Part shown: piece after piece, positions 33,338-41,632 of the stretch
Layout of the letters: the number at the start of each line of letters is the position of its first letter
Numbering within the stretch: the stretch's first letter is position 1
NCBI RefSeq assembly: GCF_015557635.1
Contig: NZ_JADNOP010000012.1
Span: forward strand, 62,001-126,000
Source of the DNA: Fusicatenibacter saccharivorans
GTDB lineage: Bacteria > Bacillota > Clostridia > Lachnospirales > Lachnospiraceae
Direction of reading: 5' to 3'
DNA: 64,000 bases
The notes under the pieces: model-generated
What the model was told of the DNA's origin: nothing
The model's input: the letters and a program-made list of their open reading frames with translations, nothing else
The model's database searches: none
Program-made: the position numbers and the translations under genes

Positions 33338-34300
33338 ATGGAACAGAAAGACAGCCGGTTTGCCGTATTGATCGATGCGGACAATGTTTCCCCGAAATAC
33401 ATCAAATATATCCTGGACGAGGTTTCGGACCAGGGCGTCGCTACTTACAAGAGAATCTACGGGGACTGGACGGACATCTCGAAAAAGAGCTGGAAGGAAC
33501 AGCTTTTACGCTACTCGATCAATCCGATCCAGCAGTACAGCAATACGAACGGAAAGAACTCGACCGACTCTGCGATGATTATCGATGCCATGGATATCCT
33601 CTACTCCGGAAATGTGGAGGGCTTCTGCCTCGTCTCCTCGGATTCCGACTTTACGAAGCTGGCACAGCGTCTGCGCGAATCGGGCATGTTTGTGCTCGGC
33701 ATGGGCGAACAGAAAACGCCGTCCTCGTTCCGTGTCGCGTGTGATGCCTTTAAAATCCTCGAGGTGATCTCCCAGAATGAGGACGATATCTCCCCTGCTA
33801 TCACTGCTGTTTCGGAGAGTTCGGCACGCTACGGCGTTTCGCAGGATGAGGCTCCGTCGATTACGAGCAAGGCGGAGATTGAGCGGACCGTATCACGTGT
33901 GCTGACGGAAAACAATGACCACGGAAAGAATACGACACTCAGTGAAATCGGCAGTATCTTACAGAAGAAATTTTCGGAATTTGATGTTCGAAATTACGGC
34001 TATTCAAAGCTCTCGACGTTTTTAGAGAGCATGAACGATATCGAGGTACTGAAGACCGGCCACAATTACCTTGTAAAAGAACGCCAGAACACCGTATCGC
34101 GCCAGCAGATCGAAAAGTGCATCACCGACCTGATCTGCTCAAACGGCGGCCATATCGACAATCTGAGCATCATCCACGACGCTCTGCGGAGCCGCTTCCC
34201 GGGCTTTGATGTAAAGCAGTATGGGTACAGCAGGATTTCGAGCTTTATCAACAGCTTCAAAAAATTCAAAATCACGAATAATACGGTTCAGATGAAATAA
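33338..34300 (+). CDS. NYN-domain protein with two OST-HTH/LOTUS domains
   Basis: 320 residues from the ATG at 33338 (AGAAAGGAC). An N-terminal NYN (PIN-like) domain shows the acidic residues in FAVLIDADNVSPKYI, the central DSAMIIDAMDILYSG and CLVSSDSDFTKLAQRLRESG. Two OST-HTH/LOTUS domains follow (about 185-250 and 260-320), each ending in FDVxxYGYSxxSxF. NYN domains are predicted metal-dependent RNases and LOTUS domains bind RNA, so a role in RNA turnover is likely. The upstream open frame to 33215 overlaps the operators and is not used. Confidence 0.88.
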   Translation: MEQKDSRFAVLIDADNVSPKYIKYILDEVSDQGVATYKRIYGDWTDISKKSWKEQLLRYSINPIQQYSNTNGKNSTDSAMIIDAMDILYSGNVEGFCLVSSDSDFTKLAQRLRESGMFVLGMGEQKTPSSFRVACDAFKILEVISQNEDDISPAITAVSESSARYGVSQDEAPSITSKAEIERTVSRVLTENNDHGKNTTLSEIGSILQKKFSEFDVRNYGYSKLSTFLESMNDIEVLKTGHNYLVKERQNTVSRQQIEKCITDLICSNGGHIDNLSIIHDALRSRFPGFDVKQYGYSRISSFINSFKKFKITNNTVQMK

Positions 34301-34304
34301 AAAG

Positions 34305-34347
34305 GACCCCGGAAACGCCAGTTTTCACTGATGTTTCCGGGGTCTTT
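34305..34347. terminator. Bidirectional terminator
   Basis: GACCCCGGAAAC pairs with GTTTCCGGGGTC, with a T-run to the right and an A-run to the left, between the convergent NYN and dut genes. Confidence 0.9.
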
Positions 34348-34370
34348 CTATAATAATTCGCAGCTCAGAT

Positions 34371-34805
34371 TTACTGTTTTCCTGTACTTCCAATTCCGCC
34401 GCGGTCCTCGCCGTTTAAGTGATCAACTTCTTCAAAGCTGATCGTCGGCTGATGCTTCTCGATGCGGAACTGGCAGATACGGTCATTGACATGAATCACG
34501 GTGTCGCGCAGGGCGTACGCCGGCATGTAGAACCAGTCGTTTGGTCCGCAGTAGCTCTCGTCGATGATTCCGCAGTGGTTCGTCTGGATAATGCCGAAGT
34601 TCTTGAAGGTGCTGCTTCTCGGCACGATATGCGCCTCATAGCCTTCCGGCAGCTGCATCGCAACGCCGAGGTGGATCAGCTTGAATTCTCCGGCCTTTAA
34701 CTCTACTTCTTCTGCCGCGCGCAGGTCGATCCAGTCGGACTTTCCGTCGATATAGCGCAGGCGCTCAATTTCATCGTTTAAATACTGAATTTTAATGGTT
34801 TCCAT
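34371..34805 (-). CDS. dut: dUTP diphosphatase
   Basis: 144 residues. Five motifs of trimeric dUTPase are visible: SDWIDLRAA (1), [11 protein letters not shown] (2), [12 protein letters not shown] (3), NDRICQFRI (4) and RGGIGSTG (5, at the C-terminus). It removes dUTP and supplies dUMP. Motif 1 has Trp-Ile where GYD is usual, a known variation. Start ATG follows AAAGGAGACG; nrdG lies directly upstream, so both may be one transcript. Confidence 0.93.
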   Translation of the reverse strand: METIKIQYLNDEIERLRYIDGKSDWIDLRAAEEVELKAGEFKLIHLGVAMQLPEGYEAHIVPRSSTFKNFGIIQTNHCGIIDESYCGPNDWFYMPAYALRDTVIHVNDRICQFRIEKHQPTISFEEVDHLNGEDRGGIGSTGKQ

Positions 34806-34832
34806 AAAGCGTCTCCTTTTCTTTTTGCGTGA

Positions 34833-35336
34833 CTACTTTTCGCCGAACAGTACGACTTCGCCGCGTGCTCTCGTCTTTTTCACATCAATGACTCTCTGAT
34901 TCGGGCTGCCCTTCCATTCCAAGGTAACGTCCCTCTGGGCAAGAATAAAGCGGCCGTCCACAACCACGTCCGTGTAATCCATCAGTTCCAGATCACAGAC
35001 GGATTCCCACTCATATCCGGTGTAAACCCAGATATCTTTTTTCGGATATCTTTCCTTGATCTCTTTTGCCAGAGCCGTCACATCCGCCCGGTTTGCCTCA
35101 TACAGCGGATCTCCGCCGGAGAAGGTGATGCCGGAAATGTAGTCCTTGTCCAGCTGTTCAAAAATTTCTGCCTTTGCCGCGTCATCAAACGGGATGCCGC
35201 CATTTGGATCCCAGGTAATCGGATTCTGACATCCCTTGCAGTGATGACCGCATCCGGCGACCCAGAGCACGACGCGCAGGCCGTCTCCGTTCAGCATATC
35301 GTCTTTCGTTATATTATGGTATCTCATAGCTTTCAC
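34833..35336 (-). CDS. nrdG: Anaerobic ribonucleotide reductase activating protein
   Basis: 167 residues. The radical-SAM cluster motif is CGHHCKGCQNPITWDPNGG, with the SAM-binding GITFSGGDPLYEANR. It creates the glycyl radical on NrdD under anaerobic conditions. No nrdD lies in the window. Its presence fits a strict anaerobe. Confidence 0.95.
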   Translation of the reverse strand: MKAMRYHNITKDDMLNGDGLRVVLWVAGCGHHCKGCQNPITWDPNGGIPFDDAAKAEIFEQLDKDYISGITFSGGDPLYEANRADVTALAKEIKERYPKKDIWVYTGYEWESVCDLELMDYTDVVVDGRFILAQRDVTLEWKGSPNQRVIDVKKTRARGEVVLFGEK

Positions 35337-35354
35337 TCCTATTGGACATAAGAA

Positions 35355-35398
35355 AACACAGAAAAACGAACCGTTTTGCAGATCCCTTTTTCTGTGTT
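35355..35398 (-). terminator. Terminator after pnp
   Basis: AACACAGAAAAA pairs with TTTTTCTGTGTT; the minus strand continues into TTCTT. It separates pnp from nrdG. Confidence 0.7.
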
Positions 35399-35427
35399 CC
35401 CCGCTCTTTATCGTCTGGCAGATCTAT

Positions 35428-37524
35428 TTATTTCGCGTCTGCCGGAACATCCTTGATACTGAAGCTTACACGGCCCATTTTATCTTTGCCCATGCAGACT
35501 ACTTTTACAACATCGCCAAGGCTGACAACGTCTTCTACTTTCTCAACACGCTGTTTGGCGAGCTTGGAAATGTGTACCAGACCTTCTTTTCCAGGTGCGA
35601 ACTCAAGGAAAGCACCGAAGTCTTTGATGCTGACAACTTTTCCGGTCAGGATCTGTCCCTCGGTAAAGTCGCTTGCGATGATCTCGATATATTTCTTTGC
35701 CTGATCCATCATAGCCTGCTCGGTTCCGCAGATGGAAACTGCACCGTCATCTGTGATGTCGATCTTTACGCCGGTCTCATCGATGATGGCGTTGATGGTC
35801 TTTCCTCTCTGGCCGACAACTTCACCGATCTTCTGCGGGTCGATCATCATCTGGATGATCTTCGGAGCGAACTCGCCGACCGTCTTACGCGGCTCTGCGA
35901 TCGCTTTCTCCATAACCTCGGTCAGGATGTACTCTCTTGCCTGTTTCGTTCTGGCAATCGCCTCTTCTACGATCTGACGGGTCAGTCCATGGATCTTGAT
36001 ATCCATCTGGATTGCAGTGATTCCGTCGTGGGTACCAGCTACCTTAAAGTCCATGTCGCCGAAGAAGTCTTCGAGACCCTGGATATCGGTCAGTACGAGG
36101 TAATCATCATCGGTCTCGCCTGTTACCAGACCGCAGGAGATACCTGCAACCGGTTTTTTGATCGGTACACCGGCAGCCATCAGAGACATGGTGGATGCAC
36201 AGATACTTGCCTGGGAAGTAGAACCGTTAGACTCGAAGGTCTCGGATACGGTACGGATTGCGTACGGGAACTCTTCCTCGGTCGGAAGTACCGGAACCAG
36301 GGCACGTTCTGCCAGAGCACCATGGCCGATCTCACGGCGTCCCGGTCCGCGGGACGGTTTTGTCTCACCTACAGAGTAGGATGGGAAGTTGTACTGATGC
36401 ATGTAACGTTTGGAGGTCTCGAACTCATCCAGTCCGTCCAGTTTCTGTGCTTCGGAAAGCGGAGCCAGTGTTGTTACGTTGCAGATCTGAGTCTGTCCAC
36501 GGGTGAACATAGCGGAACCATGAACACGCGGGATAATGTCAACCTCTGCTGCCAGAGGACGGATTTCTGTGATCGCACGGCCGTCCGGACGTTTGTGGTC
36601 TTTTAAGATCATCTTACGAACGGTCTTTTTCTGATACTGGTAAACAGCCTCGCCTAATACTGCCAGCCACTCTTCGTTGTCGGCAAATGCCTCCTCGAGT
36701 TTCTCGGTGATGACGCGGATGTTTTCTTCTCTTGTCTGTTTATCATCGCTGAAAACAGCCTCTTCCATCTCTGCCGGAGGAACGATCTCTTTGATCGCTG
36801 CAAACAGCTCTTCCGGAATAGCGCAGCTCTCATAAGCATGTTTCGGTTTTCCAACCTCTGCTACGATGCTGTCGATGAATTTGATGATTTCCTGGTTTAC
36901 TTCGTGTGCTTTGTAGATGGCGTCGATCATTTTTGCTTCCGGAATCTCTTTTGCTCCGGCTTCGATCATGATGACTTTCTCTCTGGTGGAAGCTACGGTC
37001 AGTTTCAGGTCGGATACGGCTTTCTGTGCGAGAGTCGGGTTTACGATGAACTCGCCGTCGATCATACCGATCTGAGTCATGGCACACGGACCGTCAAACG
37101 GGATGTCGGAAATGCAGGTTGCGATTGCGGAACCCAGCATTGCGACTACTTCCGGATCACACTCCGGATCTACGGACATTACCATGTTGTTTAATGTAAC
37201 ATCGTTGCGGTAATCTTTTGGGAACAGCGGACGCATCGGACGGTCAATGACACGACTGGTCAGAATTGCGTGCTCGCTTGCTTTTCCTTCTCTTTTGTTG
37301 AATCCGCCCGGGATTTTTCCAACGGCGTACATCTTCTCTTCGTACTCAACGCTTAATGGGAAGAAGTCGATGCCGTCACGCGGTTTCTCAGATGCAGTTG
37401 CTGTAGAAAGAACTACAGTATCGCCATAATGCATAAATGCTGCGCCGTTTGCCTGTTTTGCTACACGGCCTACGTCTACGGTCAGGGTTCTGCCTGCCAG
37501 TTCCATAGAAAAACTCTTGTACAT
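35428..37524 (-). CDS. pnp: Polyribonucleotide nucleotidyltransferase (PNPase)
   Basis: 698 residues from the ATG at 37524 (AAAAGGAG); the open frame to 37578 adds non-family sequence. Two RNase PH domains with a helical linker (first core TVDVGRVAKQANGAAFMHYG, second with FTRGQTQICNVTTLAPL), then KH (KIGEVVGQRGKTINAI) and S1 (GQILTGKVVSIKDFGAFLEF). It phosphorolytically degrades RNA from the 3' end. Located after rpsO as in most bacteria, with a terminator between them. Confidence 0.98.
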   Translation of the reverse strand: MYKSFSMELAGRTLTVDVGRVAKQANGAAFMHYGDTVVLSTATASEKPRDGIDFFPLSVEYEEKMYAVGKIPGGFNKREGKASEHAILTSRVIDRPMRPLFPKDYRNDVTLNNMVMSVDPECDPEVVAMLGSAIATCISDIPFDGPCAMTQIGMIDGEFIVNPTLAQKAVSDLKLTVASTREKVIMIEAGAKEIPEAKMIDAIYKAHEVNQEIIKFIDSIVAEVGKPKHAYESCAIPEELFAAIKEIVPPAEMEEAVFSDDKQTREENIRVITEKLEEAFADNEEWLAVLGEAVYQYQKKTVRKMILKDHKRPDGRAITEIRPLAAEVDIIPRVHGSAMFTRGQTQICNVTTLAPLSEAQKLDGLDEFETSKRYMHQYNFPSYSVGETKPSRGPGRREIGHGALAERALVPVLPTEEEFPYAIRTVSETFESNGSTSQASICASTMSLMAAGVPIKKPVAGISCGLVTGETDDDYLVLTDIQGLEDFFGDMDFKVAGTHDGITAIQMDIKIHGLTRQIVEEAIARTKQAREYILTEVMEKAIAEPRKTVGEFAPKIIQMMIDPQKIGEVVGQRGKTINAIIDETGVKIDITDDGAVSICGTEQAMMDQAKKYIEIIASDFTEGQILTGKVVSIKDFGAFLEFAPGKEGLVHISKLAKQRVEKVEDVVSLGDVVKVVCMGKDKMGRVSFSIKDVPADAK

Positions 37525-37736
37525 AAATAATCTCCTTTTTTTCTTCTGAGCAGAATTTCCGAAACAACTGAAAAGCACACCGGAATACGGACAGGATGCA
37601 GCTTTTCAATGTGTTTTTCAGTGGTCTCGGATAAAATTCCTGCACCTCCAGAACCTGCCACTGGCAGCTTCTTACGGATGCAATGCAGCTCAGAATGGCT
37701 CCATGTCGTTTGCGTCTTTGATCTTACAAGCAAAGA

Positions 37737-37764
37737 AACGGGCGGAAAATGTATCCCGCCCGTT
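37737..37764 (-). terminator. rpsO-pnp intergenic terminator
   Basis: The minus strand pairs AACGGGCGG with CCGCCCGTT around a ten-base loop, followed by TCTTTG. About 210 bases of leader, without a gene, separate it from pnp; a processed leader is usual here. Confidence 0.8.
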
Positions 37765-37776
37765 GTTCCAAGCTGA

Positions 37777-38043
37777 TTATTTTCTGATTCCTAACTTCTC
37801 GATTAAAGCACGGTATCTTTCAATATCAGTTTTCTTTAAGTAGTCAAGCAGACCACGTCTCTGACCAACCATTTTCAGAAGACCTCTTCTGGAGTGATGA
37901 TCTTTGTGGTGAACTTTCAGATGCTCAGTGAGCTCCTCGATTCTTGCGGTAAGAACAGCTACCTGTACTTCCGGTGATCCTGTATCTCCCTCAGTTCTTG
38001 CATACTCTTTGATGATTGCCTGTTTTTTTTCTTTCGAAATCAT
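37777..38043 (-). CDS. rpsO: Ribosomal protein S15
   Basis: 88 residues, exact family length. [17 protein letters not shown] and [18 protein letters not shown] are the S15 signatures. Binds 16S rRNA early in 30S assembly. Own promoter upstream, GGAGG site eight bases before the ATG. Confidence 0.98.
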   Translation of the reverse strand: MISKEKKQAIIKEYARTEGDTGSPEVQVAVLTARIEELTEHLKVHHKDHHSRRGLLKMVGQRRGLLDYLKKTDIERYRALIEKLGIRK

Positions 38044-38150
38044 TTTAAATTCCTCCTGTTATTTTGATTGCACCGCTGACTAAGAAGTGGTCGGAGTGTC
38101 CTGCCTCTGAATCAGGGTCCGGGGATCTTTTTTGTCCCGCATACTCGATT

Positions 38151-38179
38151 AGTATAGCATACGCTTTTCGAATTGTAAA
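38151..38179 (-). promoter_or_regulatory. rpsO promoter
   Basis: Minus strand TTTACA (38179-38174), 17 bases, TATACT (38156-38151). The ~110-base leader to rpsO includes GATCCCCGGACC-type G/C-rich sequence that could fold, as expected for S15 feedback, but I could not define a structure. Confidence 0.75.
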
Positions 38180-38329
38180 TACTAAAATCAGATGTTTTCG
38201 CGATGAATTTTCACGTAATTACAGTTCTCCGAACTGTAACTTTCGCAGCTCTCATTTTAAGTTTTGCTTCGCAAAAGGAGAGCTGCTCACACCTGAATCA
38301 CTTTCTTACGCAGCGAAACAGCGAGTGTT

Positions 38330-39265
38330 TCACTGCTGAGCGAACTTTTTTTCTACATATTTTTTTCCTGCCGCAACATCATGATCGAGCTGGTTTTTCA
38401 GCGCGTCGATCGAAGCAAATTTCTGCTCCGGGCGCAGGAATTTTAACAGAGAAACCTCCGCCTGTTTTCCATAGAGATCCTCGCTGCAGTCAAAAAGATT
38501 CGTCTCCACGCCGGTAAATTTTTCCTGTACCGTCGGCTTAACACCGATGTTTGTGATACCGTAATAAATTTTTCCTTCGATTTTCACCTCGGAAACGTAG
38601 ACGCCGAACGGCGGAAGCAGCTTTTCTGCCGGCGGGATCTGATTGATGGTCGGCACGCCGATCGTTCTGCCGAGTGCATGACCGTGGACAATCTCGCCGT
38701 GAACCGCGTAATCGTAGCCGAGCAGACCGCTCACGGCTTCCATATTGCCCTGTTCCAGCTCTTCCCGTGCCCAGGTGCTGCTGATCTCGCGGCCGTTTTC
38801 CTCTGCTTTTTCGATGATCTCGGTTTCAAAACCAAGGGACGGGCCCATTTCTTTCAGCATTTCGGCTGTGCCGCTTCTCTTGTAGCCAAAACCGAAATCC
38901 TTTCCCACAACAACTTTTTTCGCGTGCAGCTTATCCACCAGAATCTCTTTGATAAAGGCTTCCGGCGTCATGTGCATCACTTCATCCACAAACGGGCATT
39001 CCACAAGGCAGTCCATGCCAAGCTGTTCGAGGCGGGCTCTTCTCTCCTCATTCGTCAGCAGCTGATGCGGCTTGACATGCTGCACTTTCGACTGCGGCGG
39101 CACGTCAAATGTAAACACAACCGTTTCCAGTCTTTCCGTTCTGCCGATTGCAAGGACACGGCGGATCAGAAGCATATGCCCCCGGTGGAGGCCGTCAAAT
39201 TTTCCCAGGGTTACAACGCTGTCCCCTCTGCTGTCAAAATCCAGTGTTTTTGTTAGATATCTCAT
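38330..39265 (-). CDS. ribF: Bifunctional riboflavin kinase / FAD synthetase
   Basis: 311 residues. The N-terminal adenylyltransferase has LGKFDGLHRGHMLLIRR (HxGH-type) and the C-terminal kinase domain has GRTIGVPTINQIPP, then YGITNIGVKPTV. Makes FMN and FAD from riboflavin. The start overlaps the truB stop by four bases. No FMN riboswitch is present, as expected for this internal position. Confidence 0.96.
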   Translation of the reverse strand: MRYLTKTLDFDSRGDSVVTLGKFDGLHRGHMLLIRRVLAIGRTERLETVVFTFDVPPQSKVQHVKPHQLLTNEERRARLEQLGMDCLVECPFVDEVMHMTPEAFIKEILVDKLHAKKVVVGKDFGFGYKRSGTAEMLKEMGPSLGFETEIIEKAEENGREISSTWAREELEQGNMEAVSGLLGYDYAVHGEIVHGHALGRTIGVPTINQIPPAEKLLPPFGVYVSEVKIEGKIYYGITNIGVKPTVQEKFTGVETNLFDCSEDLYGKQAEVSLLKFLRPEQKFASIDALKNQLDHDVAAGKKYVEKKFAQQ

Positions 39266-40188
39266 GTTCTCTCCAGAAATAACTTGACCGGTCTGGTTAA
39301 GTTTTGTGATGGTCTGTATTGATAAATACCGACAAACGTTCCGTCATCGAGATAAAGGCGGAACTCCTCGTCTTCTGCGAAGTCCCCGCCGGAAGCAGTT
39401 TCCCCGATTTCGCGGATCTGCGCCGGTTTCAGCGGATTTCCGTTTTCCGCAAGCTTTTTCACATGATCGTCCGCTGTCGCAAAGCTGCGCAGCGCGGCAA
39501 ACATTTCATCGACCGGCACGAGGATCTCCGAAAGGCGGCCCTCACCGACAATCGCTGCGATCTCGTCAAGCGTGTGCGCTCCGTTTCGGTCAAACTGGCC
39601 GACTCTCGTGCGGATCAGCTGCTCCATACATCCGTGGCAGCCCAGTTTTTCGCCGATATCGTGGCACAGGGTGCGGATATACGTTCCCTTCGAACACGTT
39701 ACCTCCATGCGCACCAGCGGAAGCTTCACTTCCAGAATGCTGATCTCGTAAAAGTGCACCGTGCGGGCTTTCCGCTCGATCTCGATGCCTTCCCGCGCCA
39801 GCTCGTAGAGTTTCTTTCCATTAACCTTCAGCGCGGAATACATCGGCGGCACCTGCTGCTGCTCCCCGACAAACGAGGCGATGCAGTCCCGCACCTCTTC
39901 TTCCGTCACGGTCACTGGCGCTTCTGCTGTCACGGTTCCGCTCATGTCCTGCGTATCCGTTGCGATTCCAAGGTGAAGCAGCGCTTCATACGTCTTCGTC
40001 TCATCGGTCAGCATATCGCAGAGACGCGTTCCCTTTCCAAGGCAGACCGGAAGCACGCCCGTCGCATCCGGGTCTAGGGTTCCGGTGTGGCCGATTTTTT
40101 TCTGGTGCAGGATGCCGCGCAGCTTCGCAACCACGTCATGCGACGTAAATCCCGCCTCTTTCCATACGTTCAGAACTCCGTTTATCAT
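39262..40188 (-). CDS. truB: tRNA pseudouridine(55) synthase
   Basis: 308 residues. The catalytic aspartate lies in GHTGTLDPDATGVLPVCLG and GTYIRTLCHDIGEKLG is also typical. The extra C-terminal PUA-like part (LAENGNPLKPAQI, then EEFRLYLDDGTFVGIYQY) is present. Modifies U55 in tRNA. Coupled to ribF. Preceded by a terminator after nrnA, so part of its transcription must read through or start locally. Confidence 0.97.
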   Translation of the reverse strand: MINGVLNVWKEAGFTSHDVVAKLRGILHQKKIGHTGTLDPDATGVLPVCLGKGTRLCDMLTDETKTYEALLHLGIATDTQDMSGTVTAEAPVTVTEEEVRDCIASFVGEQQQVPPMYSALKVNGKKLYELAREGIEIERKARTVHFYEISILEVKLPLVRMEVTCSKGTYIRTLCHDIGEKLGCHGCMEQLIRTRVGQFDRNGAHTLDEIAAIVGEGRLSEILVPVDEMFAALRSFATADDHVKKLAENGNPLKPAQIREIGETASGGDFAEDEEFRLYLDDGTFVGIYQYRPSQNLTRPVKLFLERT

Positions 40189-40213
40189 GTTGTTTTGTCT
40201 CCCTCTTTTTCAC

Positions 40214-40249
40214 AAGAAAACCGGGCGTGGATATATTTTCTGCGCCCGG
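40214..40249 (-). terminator. Terminator between nrnA and truB
   Basis: The minus strand pairs CCGGGCG with CGCCCGG, followed by TTTTCTTG. Confidence 0.75.
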
Positions 40250-40260
40250 CTGTTTCCTGT

Positions 40261-41244
40261 TTATGCTTCTTCCTCTGTCGTCTCTTCTTCCTCTTCTGCA
40301 AGAAGCTGTTTTTCGATATACAGAGTCAGATTGTTGATTACATCATACGGAGAACCTGACATCGTGCAGCCAGCCGCACGGACATGGCCGCCGCCGCCGA
40401 ATACGGCTGCGATTTTGCTCACATCAACCAGCTCGTCGGAGCGGAGGCTTACTTTGAAGACCTGCGGCTCCAACTCATACAGGAAGATCGCTACGTGAAC
40501 GCCTTCTGTATTTTTTAACTGGCTGACAATGCCGTCCATATCTCCCGTTGTCAGGCCATAGAAGTCCATGACCTTCTTCCGCACGATACCGACAATACAC
40601 TGCTTGTCGAGAAGCATGATGCTTTCTGTCAGCGTGCGTCCCATAATCTGGTTCTGTACGTATGTTTTCTTGAAGAATGCATCCTCGATGATTCTGGTAA
40701 ACGGAACTCCCTTTTCCATCAGAGCGGCCGCAACCCGCATCGTGTGCGGAGAGGTGCTGCTGTACTGGAATACGCCGGAATCGGTCACAATACCGGTGTA
40801 CAGCGCCTCGGCGCACGGCTCGGAGATCTTTTCTTCCTCCAGAAGCCCAAACAGCACCTCGCAGGCAGAGCTTGCATCCGGCTCTACGTGATTGATTTCG
40901 CAATATTCTGTATTCGTCACATGGTGATCGATACAGATCGTCTTTCCCGCTTTTGCAAGAAGCGGTGCGGCAACGCCGATGCGTTCCTCGCTGGATACAT
41001 CCAGAAGGACCACAAGGTCGTACGCTTTCTCTTCACAGCTTGTCTTTACCTCAGAAAAGCCCGGAAGATAGGAAAATTCCGGCCGTGGATCCTCAAGATA
41101 GACATCTGCCTGAATCTCCGGCCGATTGTCGCGAAGATACTGGTATAATCCCAGGCAGGAACCGATGCAGTCACCGTCCGGACGAACGTGTCCGGCGATG
41201 GCCATGCAGGAGACTCCGTTTAGAATTTCATCAATTTTCTTCAT
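40261..41244 (-). CDS. nrnA: DHH-family phosphoesterase (nanoRNase NrnA-like)
   Basis: 327 residues. GHVRPDGDCIGSCLGLYQYL, VVLLDVSSEERIG and CIDHHVTNTEYCEINH give the DHH metal site, and GGGGHVRAAGCTM the DHHA1 domain. NrnA degrades short RNAs and dephosphorylates pAp in Bacillus. ATG 41244 sits eight bases after AAAGGA and overlaps the rbfA end. It lies in the usual place between rbfA and truB for many Clostridia. Confidence 0.94.
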   Translation of the reverse strand: MKKIDEILNGVSCMAIAGHVRPDGDCIGSCLGLYQYLRDNRPEIQADVYLEDPRPEFSYLPGFSEVKTSCEEKAYDLVVLLDVSSEERIGVAAPLLAKAGKTICIDHHVTNTEYCEINHVEPDASSACEVLFGLLEEEKISEPCAEALYTGIVTDSGVFQYSSTSPHTMRVAAALMEKGVPFTRIIEDAFFKKTYVQNQIMGRTLTESIMLLDKQCIVGIVRKKVMDFYGLTTGDMDGIVSQLKNTEGVHVAIFLYELEPQVFKVSLRSDELVDVSKIAAVFGGGGHVRAAGCTMSGSPYDVINNLTLYIEKQLLAEEEEETTEEEA

Positions 41245-41617
41245 TTTCCTCATCCTTTTTGTCTTCTTTGTGTGTTACTTCATCAATCAGTTTTGACATC
41301 GTAACGCCATATTCAATCGACTCATCCAGGACAAAGGTCAGCTCCGGTGTATTGCGGAGGTTAATGGTCTTGGCCAGCATACGGCGGATGAAGCCCTCCG
41401 CGCTCTTTAAGCCGCGGATGGTTTCTTTCTTCGCCTCATCATCGCCAAACACACTGATATATACTTTACACGTCTTCAGATCCGGCGCTACCTCTGCCGC
41501 TGTGACAGAGGTCATCATTCCGATGCGCGGATCCTTGATCTCGTTCCGGATGATGTTGGAAAGCTCTTTCTGTACTTCCCCGTTGATCCTGGTGTTTTTA
41601 ATACTGTTTTTTCTCAA
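41231..41617 (-). CDS. rbfA: Ribosome-binding factor A
   Basis: 128 residues. A KH-type fold with NSIKNTRINGEVQKELSNII, DPRIGMMTSVTAAEVAPDL, and LRNTPELTFVLDESIEYG. Helps mature the 16S rRNA 5' end and cold adaptation. An acidic tail (KEDKKDEENEEN) overlaps the nrnA start. Confidence 0.95.
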   Translation of the reverse strand: MRKNSIKNTRINGEVQKELSNIIRNEIKDPRIGMMTSVTAAEVAPDLKTCKVYISVFGDDEAKKETIRGLKSAEGFIRRMLAKTINLRNTPELTFVLDESIEYGVTMSKLIDEVTHKEDKKDEENEEN

Positions 41618-41632
41618 CTTAATTCCTCATTT

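Noticed and set aside
35572-36606. 344-codon antisense frame in pnp
   Set aside because: Shadow of pnp; no start context or domain.
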